This document shows positions 11,193-21,609 of a stretch of 64,000 nt of DNA, piece by piece; position 1 is the stretch's first letter, and every line of letters begins with the position of its first letter. The notes beneath the pieces were generated by a model that saw nothing but the letters and a program-made list of their open reading frames with translations, searched no databases and was not told the DNA's origin. Location: positions 1 to 64,000 of the forward strand of contig JAENRP010000090.1 of assembly GCA_024741835.1 (NCBI GenBank), given 5' to 3'. This stretch comes from Diplocarpon mali. Taxonomy: Eukaryota > Ascomycota > Leotiomycetes > Helotiales > Drepanopezizaceae. Position numbers and translations under genes: made by a program.

Positions 11193-11961
11193 AGCATTTA
11201 TATAACCGACGTCTAGCCATCTTAGCAGATAACGCAGTCCGCAACCGGGATCCAACTCGTTATATACTCTAACGCCTCCTTTAGCTTAGACCTAAATAAC
11301 TTTAAGTCATTCTTAAGGTATATACTAAAGGTCAACGGCTGCACTATATTATAGTCTTTTAAGCAGTAGTCTTACGTTGCGAAATCTACTTATAAAGCTA
11401 AGTATATAGCTATATCATACGCCGCTAGCCACCTAATATAGGCTCGCTAGGCGATTAAGGAACTTATTAGCAACTCTACTAACTTATTAATAATTAATAC
11501 ATATCTCCTAGTCGATAATGAACCTGCTATCGCGCTAGTTAGGGACTAACGAATAAGCAACCGCTTAAAACACATCAACGTTTATTACTACTTCGTCCGC
11601 GAACGATTCGCCGATAGTAAATACAGTCTTTCTTATATTCCATTAGTAGAAAACCTAGCGGATATCTATACTAAGTCACTTCCTTAAACTACTCTCGCTC
11701 TCTTAAGGGACTAAATCTTCGACTATAGCCGCGCGGCATTATATTAACAAGGGACTAGCGCTAACTATAGATGTTTATATCTAAGGGACTATTAGAAGGA
11801 GCTATATTATATTGGCTACTACTTCGCTAGTATATAAAGGAGTAGCGTTCTATTCTATCCCAATTGGGTTTAGCGTATTCCTATATAAATAGCTCCAGAG
11901 CTGCTTCTTAGCTCTTCTTCTTAATCCAATTGATTCTACTTTTTCCATTACCACTACAACA
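11193..11961 (+). mobile_element. Copia element B, RNase H end and 3' LTR
   Basis: The + strand resumes the element B polyprotein after the inserted A copy. It shows YITDV at the start of RNase H, VAKSTYKAKYIA (usual VALSTTEAEYIA) near 11380, DNEPAIALVRD near 11510, LKHINVYYYFVRERF near 11565 and ENLADIYTKSLP ending near 11687. A terminal repeat follows. The frame is continuous with the loop RT if the A copy and one AGCAT are removed and the loop is turned round. Scattered stops make it a pseudogene. Confidence 0.85.
11742..11961 (+). repeat. Candidate 3' LTR of element B (about 220 bp)
   Basis: Starts TATTAACAAGGG (a RIP form of TGTTAACAAGGG) shortly after the RNase H stop, contains a TATATAA box near 11833 and TATATAAATAG near 11882, and ends CACTACAACA at 11961. 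Beyond this point base composition changes at once to GC-normal DNA. No second copy is in the window, so the ends are inferred from TG..CA type termini only. Confidence 0.5.
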
Positions 11962-12853
11962 GATTTCTCTGACTCGGAATCAGCTCGCTTGATTTATAGA
12001 GGCAAGACTATAATGCGTATCCTGTCTTGGAGGTCTACCGAAGAGACAATACAAATCCCATATCTCTTGGTTACGTTCTTCTCAAGCGCGATACTCACAC
12101 CGTGGTCAGTTGCAGCACCACGCGTATAGACAACCCAATAGTCGATTTCGTGATCCAAGAGACGCATGACTGGACGTTGTAGGCGAGCTTCCTTTTCATG
12201 GCGGCAGGGCATGGCCTTGTATCCAGGCGGTTGGCCCGCTACAGAATCTTACACATGAATTGTCTCTCTCTGTGTGATGCGACCAAGTCCTGGCTCGGGC
12301 ATGTATCTGCAATAAATGCAGCAGAGCTGAGCGTTGTACTGAAATCAATATACACACCGTCATTCTTGTCTCCTTTGGCGAAGATTCTGACTCAAGTGGC
12401 ACTAAGATATACACGCATGTAATGCCTCTTCTTAGCCAGCCTTTGGAGACGTCCACCAGATCATGATGGTCGTGGCATGCCATGAGGTAGTGGGTCAAGC
12501 GAGCTGGCCGCTCCGCCCAGAAACCTCTCGAGTCTGCTGTCGCCGAATGCCCAGTCTCTTGATACAGATGAACACATGACGGTGGTGTAGTGGTTTGGAC
12601 CAGCACGTGACCTGAACAGGAACGATCAGATCGTGGGTGAATGTGAAGCTGGGAAGCTCGACGTAGCAGGCTGCACGCAAGTACTATTTCCTCTTTAAAC
12701 TCAACTCTCTACCCAGGTTATGCAGTGGCGCCGTGGACTCTCCACATCTCTTCGGCCTACCTTTGCGGTGATCGCATATTAGGCATGTAATAAGAGTGAG
12801 ATGAGAGTGAATCTCAGGAACACGTGATAGTCTTGGCCTAGGCTGCCCTTGAG

Positions 12854-12857
<4 letters not shown>

Positions 12858-12891
<34 letters not shown>
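12858..12891. repeat. (CT)n microsatellite
   Basis: About 16 uninterrupted CT dinucleotides. No coding context. Confidence 0.95.
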
Positions 12892-12893
<2 letters not shown>

Positions 12894-14309
12894 CTCGATC
12901 AACCAATACAACTTCAACGAACCTTGAATCGATTCATTTCAGTGTGCACACCTTGTGAAGCCAAAAAGCAGTCGGTAAGCGTTTTGATGCCAGCACACTC
13001 TATCACGTCTCTTAATGGCTGGGCTCCCCAGATGATTCTGAATTGACCGTGAAGCAGCTCCAGCCGCTGCATCTGGCTCGGAAATGGTCCTGAACGCTGA
13101 CTTTCGCTCCACCTGAATAGAATTCGACTTTTGATGGTGGTTTCTCGGGTTTACGTCGCGAAAGCTCGCGCCGGTGTGTTTCCTTGGCTCCTGATATGCC
13201 GAAGGAAAATCGTGGGTCGCAACTCGTGAATTGCCGCCTCGTAAATCCCGCGTAAACGCGAAACCTACTCGAACAACAGCTTTCGTTCCTCTGGTTTTGG
13301 AATCGCACCTCACTCTCATTGTCTGGTCCCAGATGGAACACCATTGCCAATTAGCCAGCAAGTATTTGAGGTCCTCGGAAGCCTAATCCAGAATTCTCCG
13401 AGCCCGGCCCACGGCGTGACTGCGATCGAACATGTCGATCTTCTCATGCGAGGAACTCTCACCAAGTGCCAGAAGATCCGTCGAAACACTTCTCTCCCTC
13501 CCGGTCCTTGAAATCTCTGCGTACGCTTCCATCGTGAAAGCGGATCCACGTTTCGTCGCGTTTGTCGCAAGGTCTCCTCCAGCATCCAGGCCATGATTCT
13601 GAAAGCCAGTGCGTCGAGACTGAAAAGCGAAATACCAGAGGATGGCATGTTACTGCATGGACTGCCGTAGAAGCTGACGTGCCGAACCGAAAGCTGTGTT
13701 TTGATTAACGCAGCGGCTCGCTTACCGAATAGTCCCAAGTCCCTGGGCAAGTCAGTTCCTGCCACCAGAATGAAATGTTCCTGTCCGAGGCTCCAAGTTT
13801 ATGCTTTCCTGGCCGTGTGAGAGTTATTCTTGTCGGCGAGTCCAACTTATAAACACCCTATTCCCCGCAACCACGATGCTGCGTACTAGATTGTTAACTC
13901 TTCTCCCCCTCTTCGAAAGTCTAGAGCCGTACCATGCGCAGTGCACCCAGATACGGCGATGAAAGAGCACCGTGGCCACGGACTTGATTACCCGGGGGGC
14001 TTCTTGCAGTACGATGCAAGAGAGCTTGTTCGGGCCCATGCTGAGAGCAACGGAGAGCTCAAATATTACTCAAGCAAGATTCGTCGAAGAGAGAGACCGT
14101 ATTTTCGCCTCCTGGTGGTAGTAACACATCTGCCGCCGTACGAGATCTATCGACTGTGATTTCTAGTGCGACGGCTCAGTCTTCGGGGCAGAATCCGGCT
14201 CCAGAGAATGACTCGGGAGTTAGATGGAGCAGAAGTACCAGCTTCTCTCCAGCGACTTGCTACACCAGTAGGAAAAGGGCGGACTAAAAGACGACGATGA
14301 TAGAATCAT

Positions 14310-14633
14310 GTGCGACCCGGAGTTTACCTTTGGATCCACGACCAACACTGACGACTTTACCGTTCATATCATGGGCTCTTGAATCCTACCTTTGCTAGAC
14401 ATTCTGATGCGTGCAATGAGATTGCGACAAAGCTGAGTTCTGTAGATGTCTGGTACGGTGTTGATGATCTGATAAATTGGATCAAGACGAACAAAGTGCT
14501 GATCGATACAAAGCAAGGGAAGAATGCTGCTGCGGCGTTGACGGGAAGATTCCTAGATGTTAACGATACTAAACCGAAGTGCTGGCAGAATGCGCTGGAT
14601 AGAGCAGGGAGGATGGTGCGAATTTCCAAATGA
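14310..14633 (+). pseudogene. Possible coding relic, unknown family
   Basis: A frame without ATG, open from a TTG at 14379 to a stop at 14633, reads as a soluble, mixed-composition peptide (84 residues, including SSVDVWYGVDDLINW). The preceding 60 bases read coherently in a different frame and end in a stop, suggesting a one-base frameshift around 14376. No recognisable domain. It may equally be a chance frame. Confidence 0.2.
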
Positions 14634-15575
14634 TGGCATGGCTAAGAAGAATCCCGTAATATATAACACAGCATCGAGATCTCTGGGCAAAGGATTTATT
14701 TTATTATGCCAAGAAAGGCTATTACGACGGAAACTCAACACACTTCAAATCACAATTCTCATCTGGACAGGTTGGCTCCATTTCTTTGGGAACATCTGGG
14801 CATGTATCTGGACTTGCCTGCATTCCAACTGAGACACATCTTCTCCAACATTCAAATACTGCTGGTTTCGTCGACATCTGCGTCGCAAGACGACTGCTGT
14901 TGTTGTTGTCGTTGGCAACTATAACAAGGTTTCGCTTGTTATAAGCCTAAACCTGACGATCTCTAGCAGGCTCGGGGATGCTGGACCTCAGCGGGCTCGG
15001 ACTCCGATGCGCGAAACCATGGCAGGTTAACTTATCTGAAACATCAGCGATAGTGTTATTGCCAATGCTTCTAATCAGCCCTGCCCCGGCTAGTCATTTG
15101 CTGCGTTGCGCGTTGAGCGCATGGTACACAATCGCAAGTCCTCGAGGGGCCTCTGGCATATTCGCCGGTGGTGAGAATCTAGATCGCCGGTATTGCCATT
15201 GAGATGCTCCTGATACCAGGAGACGAGGGCGTAACGAGCAGCATGTTGTCCTCGGGTTGGATGTGCGGTATGACCAGAACTCCTATCAGATTAGGCGCTC
15301 GAGTTACTGCAGTTATGCTTAATATTCCGGCTTAGCCGCCAGAGACACTTAATCAATTGCAGGCAGGGCAATTCATACATGGTATTGCCAAGAATGTACG
15401 AGTACGAGAACCTGTTTCACGAAAGGGCTTCATTCTCCTTAAATGTTGAACAACCCCTTTCGTCTTTTGTCCGATTCTTCCTATACGTTCACTGTTGTAA
15501 GGCCATACATTCGTTCATGTCCAGGTTACCTTCTCGTTGATCTTTTTTCTTTCTTTTTTCTCTAAATAAAAAACC

Positions 15576-16049
15576 ATGGCTCCCAGTCTGGAGTACGCCT
15601 TTACCATCTCTGCGGCAATCGCGCCTGCACAGAACTTCGGCACCACATTCGCCGGCTTCCGCAGATTCGTTCCCATCACCGGGGGCACGGTTGAAGGGCC
15701 GCGCCTGAACGGGACCGTAACAGCTGGCGGCGGGGACTGGAACTCGGTGCGCTCCGACGGCGTCCTCCACATCCTCGCCAAGTACACGATTGAGCTCGAA
15801 GACGGCACCCTGATCAACGTGCACAACGAAGGCTACGGGCGCGCCGGCAACAAGACCTTCGCGTTCGGCGGCGACGCGCCGACGAACGCGACGGGGGGCA
15901 GCGGGAAGGGCTGGTACGCGAAGACGTACCCGCGCTTCGAGGTCGCCCCGGGACCGCACGAGTGGCTGAACCAGTACAGCTTCATCGGGGATATGCTGCA
16001 GCCCACCAGCCAGGACTACGCGGTCATCGAGGTCTACGGGGTGTTCTGA
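15576..16049 (+). CDS. DUF3237 family protein (UPF0311), 157 aa, intronless
   Basis: A complete small beta-barrel protein of the DUF3237 family, whose biochemical role is not established. The family hallmarks are visible: FVPITGGTVEGPRLNGTV at about residues 31-48, the GGGDWNSVRSDGV segment at 52-64, and a repeat of acidic DGTLI (residues 76-80) ahead of a NEGYGR motif. Length is normal for the family (about 150). The start is at AACCATGG, a strong fungal context. No signal peptide or membrane segment. Codon use is much more GC-rich (many GCG/CGC) than the flanking 3-kb non-coding DNA on each side, and it stands alone with no close neighbour. Identification by motif is good; substrate unknown. 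Confidence 0.88.
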   Translation: MAPSLEYAFTISAAIAPAQNFGTTFAGFRRFVPITGGTVEGPRLNGTVTAGGGDWNSVRSDGVLHILAKYTIELEDGTLINVHNEGYGRAGNKTFAFGGDAPTNATGGSGKGWYAKTYPRFEVAPGPHEWLNQYSFIGDMLQPTSQDYAVIEVYGVF

Positions 16050-17697
16050 GCGGGGAGCTGTGCAGGCGGGCTCTGCTCACCGGGCACGAGACGGCTGATC
16101 GAAGGCGCATTGTGTATATAGGATATCCTTTGATGGCTGGACGGACCACGACTGTAATCTCCAAGACAGGCGATCACGAGATGCCCAAGAGGATGCTGTA
16201 CTTCATCATACCACATTGTATTGTAGGGGAGACCTCTAGGGCTGCCCTGGCTTGTTTCAAGAATCCAGCTCAGCGCTCGATGGTTGCACGCCCCATATAT
16301 GCCAATGTCGAAAGTAGGACCTCGTTCTGTCAACATCGCAGTCCATCATTCATATGCGTAGAACAAATATGTTTGCAATGGGAGGGCATGGTGCAAGTGT
16401 TGTTTACGCGCTAGTGCCGGTCGAACTTCTTAGCGAGCTGGCGCGGCCTGGCCCCCAGTGTGAAAGAAGCTCCGTAGTATCCGCATATCCAATCCCATTC
16501 TCTCCAATGCTCCATCCTCGCGCCCTCGGTGCCCATGACAGCGCGTTTCGAATATTCGACTGCAGCAGAGCCTTCAAGGAGCAGGGGACAACATTAACTA
16601 GCCGCCATGTCACTCACAACGTGTGTATCATTGTTTTCCAACTTCTTGGGAGCCTCCTGCGTTGCTCCTACGCAAGGCTCAGAGTCGTTCGAGCTCTCAA
16701 GTTCCTTTTGACGTGGACGGCTTCCCAGAGCTATCAACTATGACAATAGAACCGAAATCGCTGGACTCTTCGCCCCTTCTTTCTTCTACTTGTACCTGGT
16801 CGCTTTCAATGTACCTGCCACCTGCCTCCCTGGTATGGCCTAATCTGATCTGAAAACTGTTAGTTGATCTGTCAACTGTAGTCAAGATGATGCCAGGGAT
16901 CCAATTCCAAAGCATTCGAAACTTGATATAACAAGTGTCCATCAAAGCTCTAGACCTTTCTTTCTCTCTTTCTCTCTCTCTTTCGTTATTTTAACCGTGT
17001 AGCAAAAAAAGAACACAAATCCCCCTCGAAGCCTAAACCAGAGGGAACCAGGGGAAACTAGCACCAAGACGCGGCAAATACCGCAGTGCCACAAATTCCC
17101 AAAGAACCAGCTTAGCATTCCAACTTTTCCATGATCCCATCTATATCTCAAAATTTTCATGCAGTAACTTGTGTCCTATACCACAGTGACAAGTCAGATT
17201 GACCATTCTTCAGAGTTGTGAAGATGGTTCAGAGAAGAGTTCAAGATTCGGATTATGCGCTTATTGTGAGCATGGAGAACAGTAAATACGGTTGCAAGCT
17301 GTTGAACCAGCCCATGATTACGTCCCGCTAAACAGAAGTGGAGTTCTCAATAATTCACACTGCTGCCATACCACCGAAGATAATAACATACAGAGTAAGT
17401 ACCGGGAGAAGACACGGAGAACCTAGGATAAGCAAAGCCGCTCCACGGCAAGGAGATTTTACAACAAAGCTTTCATTTGTGGTATTCCGATATCCCATAC
17501 ACAAGAAAAAAAAAAAAAAGATACATACAATGACGGACTCTACGATTCTGGCCATCGTCATAAGCAGTAGGGCCATTTCGGCAAGCACTCTTCGCCAACA
17601 AAGCTTATGCCTATCCAGTTTCCCCATAACACCATGTAGCGCAAGTAGGACCTTACCGCATCCCTAGTCAGAAATATATTAAGAGCGACCAGGAGTC
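16050..17697. other. Intergenic, no gene seen
   Basis: 1.6 kb between the DUF3237 stop and the 3' end of the securin-like gene. It holds a pyrimidine-rich TTTCTCTC tract near 16958-16985 and an A13 run at about 17507-17519. Short frames are unremarkable. Confidence 0.7.
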
Positions 17698-19108
17698 CTA
17701 TGATCGAGCACCCAAAGTCAGAACAAACTCCTCCTCATCCTCATCCGCCCTTCTCAGGCACTCCGACAAGCCTCCTTTGAGACCCGGCTCTAGCTCATCG
17801 TCGTCAAGCTCAAAAGCCTTCATGAAACTCGGGTTCCTCCACTCCTGCTCGCTCTCCTTCGCGAAACGGGCTGGGGTGATGGTGACATCAGAGCTAGTCG
17901 ACATGTTGCTTACACTTCGTTGCAGCACTCGCTCGAGTCGCTCTGGCTTGGCGGGAGGGGGCTGCATGTGCAAGATGCCAGACGCAGAACGACCTTTGGT
18001 GTAGCCGATGGTAGAGCGAGAGGCGGCGGAAGCAGCTGCTTGACGCATGGTGGAGGCAATGCTGGGGGCGGTCGGGGCGGGCGTGGGTGTAGTGCGGGAG
18101 AGGAAAGAGACCTTGGGGACGGGCTTGGAGGCTTTGGGCGCGAGGGGGGCGGATTTGGAAGAGACTGCGAGGGCAGAGGCGGCTTTCTTAGACCTGATCG
18201 TTCCTGGGCCTCTGCTCTGGACCGAGATCTTCCTGGCCTCCTCGAGGGGCTTTCTGGAGGCCATGGGCTGAGGTTTGTGGTCTAGAAGGATGGGCGTCGT
18301 CTTCTTTTTGCGGAGGTGGCGGAACGTCTCGGGTACGTCGCCTACGGTCCAGTCTTCCTCCATCATCTTCATAATTTGCTCGTCACAATCTCTGACTGAC
18401 TTCTGATACCCCTCCTCTGCTTCTCGCTCGATTCTCGGCCTACCATTCTCATCCACGGTCTGACGGTAGCTCCTATTGATACCCTTCATGAGATTTCCTG
18501 GCTTCAGGTGTGAATAGTCGAGGCAGTTGTTGGGGAAGTCCGTAGATTCGTAGGGCAGGTCTCTGGGTTTCGGAGGACAGTACTCAACATCTCTATCCGC
18601 CAACGGACTGTCATCACTATGGACCTCCAGTTTGACCGAGTCGGCGTGAATCAGCTTCTTGGGCCTGCGAGCGCTCGTCTGTTGCTTAGGTTCGGTCTTG
18701 TCGAGTTCCTTCTCTGGAGCAGGACCAGCGGGTGTCTGGAGTGCTTTGGCTTTGGCATTCGTCGTCTTCATACCAAGGGGAGCTCTAGTCCGAGGACCTG
18801 TTTCAGTCAGCTTTGCACCTCCATCAGCTGTCAAAACGCGAACCTTGAGGCGTGATGAAGGCATTTTTGTCGAATGTCGCGCCCTTCTTTCCCGTCATTA
18901 AGTCCTGCAAACCCTTTCCCTTGCCAGTTTTCCCTCCGAACCCCCCCAGCGCATTCTCATCGTTGAGAGGAATCTTCATGGGAGTTTTGGGGAATTTGTT
19001 TCCAGGCGTTTTTGGCTGTAGACCGCGAACCGTCTGGTTGAGTGGCTTTAATGCTGCTGCTTGTTGACGGCCATGGACCAGATTCTCCTGATCGCGCGTC
19101 GCGAACAT
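17698..19108 (-). CDS. Securin-like mitotic regulator, 454 aa, two exons
   Basis: Exon 1 is 19108-18844 and exon 2 is 18797-17698; the 46-nt intron has donor GTTCGC, branch GCTGAC and acceptor ACAG. The N-terminus has DQENLV (residues 6-11), resembling a KEN degron. RAPLGMKTTN at 93-102 resembles a destruction box. VEYCPPKPRDLPY at 159-171 is like the IExxPxRxxxLPYxP element I recall of yeast Pds1. The middle is basic and low-complexity. The C-terminus is acidic (DDDELEP, DEDEEEF), as in securins that bind separase. This arrangement suggests a separase inhibitor destroyed by APC/C at anaphase. Securins are poorly conserved, so the name is an inference. It is divergent from the tropomyosin gene, 409 bp apart. 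Confidence 0.75.
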
Positions 19109-19517
19109 GTTGTTGTTGCTTTCGAGCGCCGACTTTCCTGCGAGATCCGCTTTGGTATGTGTGTATCCTAGATTCCACGAAAGATTTTTTGCTGAAGTGT
19201 TTCAATGATGTCGTGTTTCGTTGAAATCGTGTTATCGCGATGTTTTTTACGCGTAAAGATAGTCTGAAGCTCGGCAGTCCTTGTTTTGATCGTTCCTCCG
19301 CTTAGTCGCCCGGCAACGACTGCCCCACCTCTACCCCTGACCGCACCCTTCTCCACTTGGTAAATCGTGTCTGTCAACTTCGAGCATCTAGAATTGCGCG
19401 CGATTAAACATCAACCTCACGAACCAAGTCTACAACTACCCGAACGGCACTTCGTAAATTCGCAAATCTCTGTCTACTTCTCCGTCAAACTCATACCGCC
19501 TACTCATCACCGCCAAC
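19109..19517. promoter_or_regulatory. Divergent promoter region, securin-like / tropomyosin
   Basis: 409 bp between two opposed start codons, the only upstream DNA either gene can use before entering the other. It includes AACAACAACATG just before the securin-like start. No specific factor site is claimed. Confidence 0.6.
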
Positions 19518-20228
19518 ATGGATCGCATCAAGGAAGTAAGTTCTCCACTTCCATTATACCCCGCCATCCCGCTCTCTTCTCTCCTCTACGCCGCAACGCC
19601 ATCATGTGTTGTGGCGGTCTCTTTATCTATTCTTTCTCTACAGATAAATAATACCTATCGCCAGAAAATGAACTCGCTCCGCATTGAGGCGGACGAGGCA
19701 GCAGCCAAGGTTGAGGAGATGCAGAAGCAGATCAAGACGCTCGAGCAGGAGAATCTCACCAAAGAGCACGAGATCACCTCGCTGACGCACAAGAACACCC
19801 AGTTGGAGGCCGAGGTCGAGAAGCTGGAGACTTTGCTCAAGGAGCACAAGAGTGATAAGGACGAGGGCTCCGCCGCGTTGACACAGAACGAGACGCTGCA
19901 ACGCAGACTGCAACTCTTGGAAGAGGAGGCCGAGGAAGCCGATAAGAACCTGCGTGAGACGAACGACAAGTGAGTATCTTTACATCCGCAGATTCCGAGC
20001 TGTTACAGCTATGAAATTACAAGGGTGCTGTGGGATCACAATAGCCTGTAAGCTGACAGCACCAGACTTCGTCAAACTGATGTCAAGGCCGGCCACTTCG
20101 AACGCAAAGTTCAGGCTCTGGAGCAAGACCGCGATCAATGGGAGACCAAGTTCGAGGAGATGGCTAAGAAGTACGCCGCCGTCCAGAAGGAGCTCGAGGA
20201 CTTCCAACAGGAGATTGGCAACATCTAA
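19518..20228 (+). CDS. TPM1: Tropomyosin, 161 aa, three exons
   Basis: Actin-cable coiled-coil protein. Exons 19518-19535, 19665-19969 and 20066-20228 give 161 residues, the exact length of fission yeast Cdc8. It starts MDRIKEKMNSLR and is a continuous heptad coiled coil without proline. Conserved segments are ETLQRRLQLLEEEAEEAD (about 93-110), LRETNDKLRQTDVKAGHFERK (split across the last intron) and a terminal QQEIGNI. Intron 2 has branch GCTGAC and acceptor CACCAG. Intron 1 is 129 nt, a multiple of three and free of stops, and has an earlier acceptor (TTCTCTACAG, ending 19643) with a better pyrimidine tract. Using that site would add exactly seven residues. Expected to wrap formin-nucleated actin filaments and regulate myosin in hyphal growth and cytokinesis. 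Confidence 0.95.
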
Positions 20229-20539
20229 AGTGTCTGCCTGTTTTTGATTTGTTGCCTTCGTCTGGAGATGTTGCGGTACTACTTGGGACGTTGTTTTTAT
20301 CGGTCGTTGCTTGCTAGAAGGCTCTCTCGTACTTTGCGCCGGGGCCTGACACGGCTGGTATGGTTGTGTCAAGAAATGGGTACAAATGCAGTTAGACCTC
20401 GTACGCGCTGGCGATGGTACGCCGTTTCTGTCATAGCACAGAGGATTCGGCTTTGCTCTTAGGTTGACATTATCGGACACCACACATATGCATTGCAAGG
20501 AGTTTGTCTTTGACTTCTCTGTCCATGTGCATTATTGAT

Positions 20540-21346
20540 TCAGTCGCTGCCTCGCCTCGCCTCGGCACAGGCCTTGTTCTTAACCTTCTGCTTCATCCTC
20601 GTTGCCTTCCTTTCTACCTTGCTCTCATAGCGAAACTTCTGTTTCCTCTCCTTCTTAGGCCACTTCTTCTTGCCCTTTTCCTCCTTGGCTTGCCTCCCCT
20701 TCTCCTCCTTATCCTTGACCTCCTCGTCTACATCAACTACCCTGTGTAGTCCCTCCTTTGATACATTCACCACCTCAATAGTGACCGTCGTGTACTTGTC
20801 CTCGTCTTCGGATATATACTCTTCTTCGTGGTCGACCACCGGGGTCGCTGTCGAACCGGCCTTGGATTGGTAAGAGGGCTCGGAGTCGGAAAACCCACCC
20901 CAGGAGTCCGAGTCTTCAGATGCAACGCCAGGATCTCCCACTGCGCGCAGAGCCGCGTTGATGGCTTCGACGTGCTCTTCTAATTCTTGTTTCCGCTCTT
21001 CTCTTAACTGCGCAAACCATCAGCCGCTATAACCAGCCGCTTCTCTCACTTTCAGTTTGATCCCCAAGACCCGGGAGCGAGAGACAGTGAAAGGAAACAA
21101 ACGAACCTGCTTCCGCATATCCACCCTCTCCTCCCTCCCCTTCTTCACAGCCTCCTCCTGCGCTCGCCTCGCCCGCTGTAACTTCCGCTTGTGAAAGCCC
21201 GTCAAATAATCCGCGCGGCTCGTGTCGTCGAAGCTGATTTCGTCGATCTTGTGCTCAGTTTTGCGCCGCTTGTTCGGCGCGGGGAGGATGTTCTTTTTCG
21301 GGCGCGGGTGCAGGAAAATACCGGGGACGAGATGATGAGGGTCCAT
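20540..21346 (-). CDS. RRP17: Rrp17/Nop25 (Nol12) family rRNA-processing protein, 235 aa, two exons
   Basis: Nucleolar protein of the Rrp17/Nol12 family, which in yeast is a 5'-3' exonuclease acting on pre-60S rRNA ends. Exon 1 is 21346-21107 (80 codons), the 99-nt intron has donor GTTCGT, and exon 2 is 21007-20540. The signature ISFDDTSRADYLTGFHKRK lies at about residues 37-55, followed by a long basic helix that continues across the intron as LREERKQELEEHVEAINA. The middle is acidic and serine-rich. The C-terminus is very lysine-rich (KEEKGKKKWPKKERKQKFRY), fitting a nucleolar RNA-binding tail. Start chosen at MDPHHLVPG; no upstream in-frame ATG is close. Convergent with tropomyosin and divergent from BIG1. 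Confidence 0.9.
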
Positions 21347-21609
21347 TTGATCTCTTGAATTTTTTTTTCCTGGCCGTGGGATAGAGAAGTCAGGTCGGGC
21401 TGGGTGTGAGAGAATTGAGGCTTGGGTTCCATTGAAGGTGGAGGGAATACAATTCAGCTTGAGCTAGAACTTTTTTTGCGGGGCGGCGGGATTCCACCGC
21501 GCAGGCGGAAGCGCCAAGAGCGGACGGAGGAAGGCTGCTATCAAGCTCGAGCTGGGCATCATCAATCTCAATTAAATGTGTTAAACAACTATCTCGAGAA
21601 ACAGCCACG
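21347..21609. promoter_or_regulatory. Divergent promoter region, RRP17 / BIG1
   Basis: 263 bp between opposed starts, including a T9 run at 21360-21368 and a T7 run near 21470. Compact bidirectional spacing. Confidence 0.6.

Larger units (their letters stand above)
11962..15575. other. GC-normal region without a convincing intact gene
   Basis: Only short overlapping frames occur, several starting at non-ATG codons. A (CT)n tract is at 12858-12891. Weakly protein-like stretches occur near 13320-13560 and 14310-14633 but need frameshifts or lack starts. I could not assign any to a family. Confidence 0.6.

Noticed and set aside
12196..12680. Several overlapping frames of 60-136 aa on both strands
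   Set aside because: No motif, mutually overlapping, and some start at non-ATG codons.
13012..13765. Minus frames of 112-149 aa and a + strand stretch that looked like a transcription-factor tail
   Set aside because: The + strand reading needs several frame changes; the minus frames are Arg/Ser-rich shadows of GC-normal DNA without family features.
20540..21346. Treating the two minus frames (20540-20941 and 21020-21346) as separate genes
   Set aside because: A 99-nt intron joins them into one Rrp17 protein with a continuous helix across the junction.
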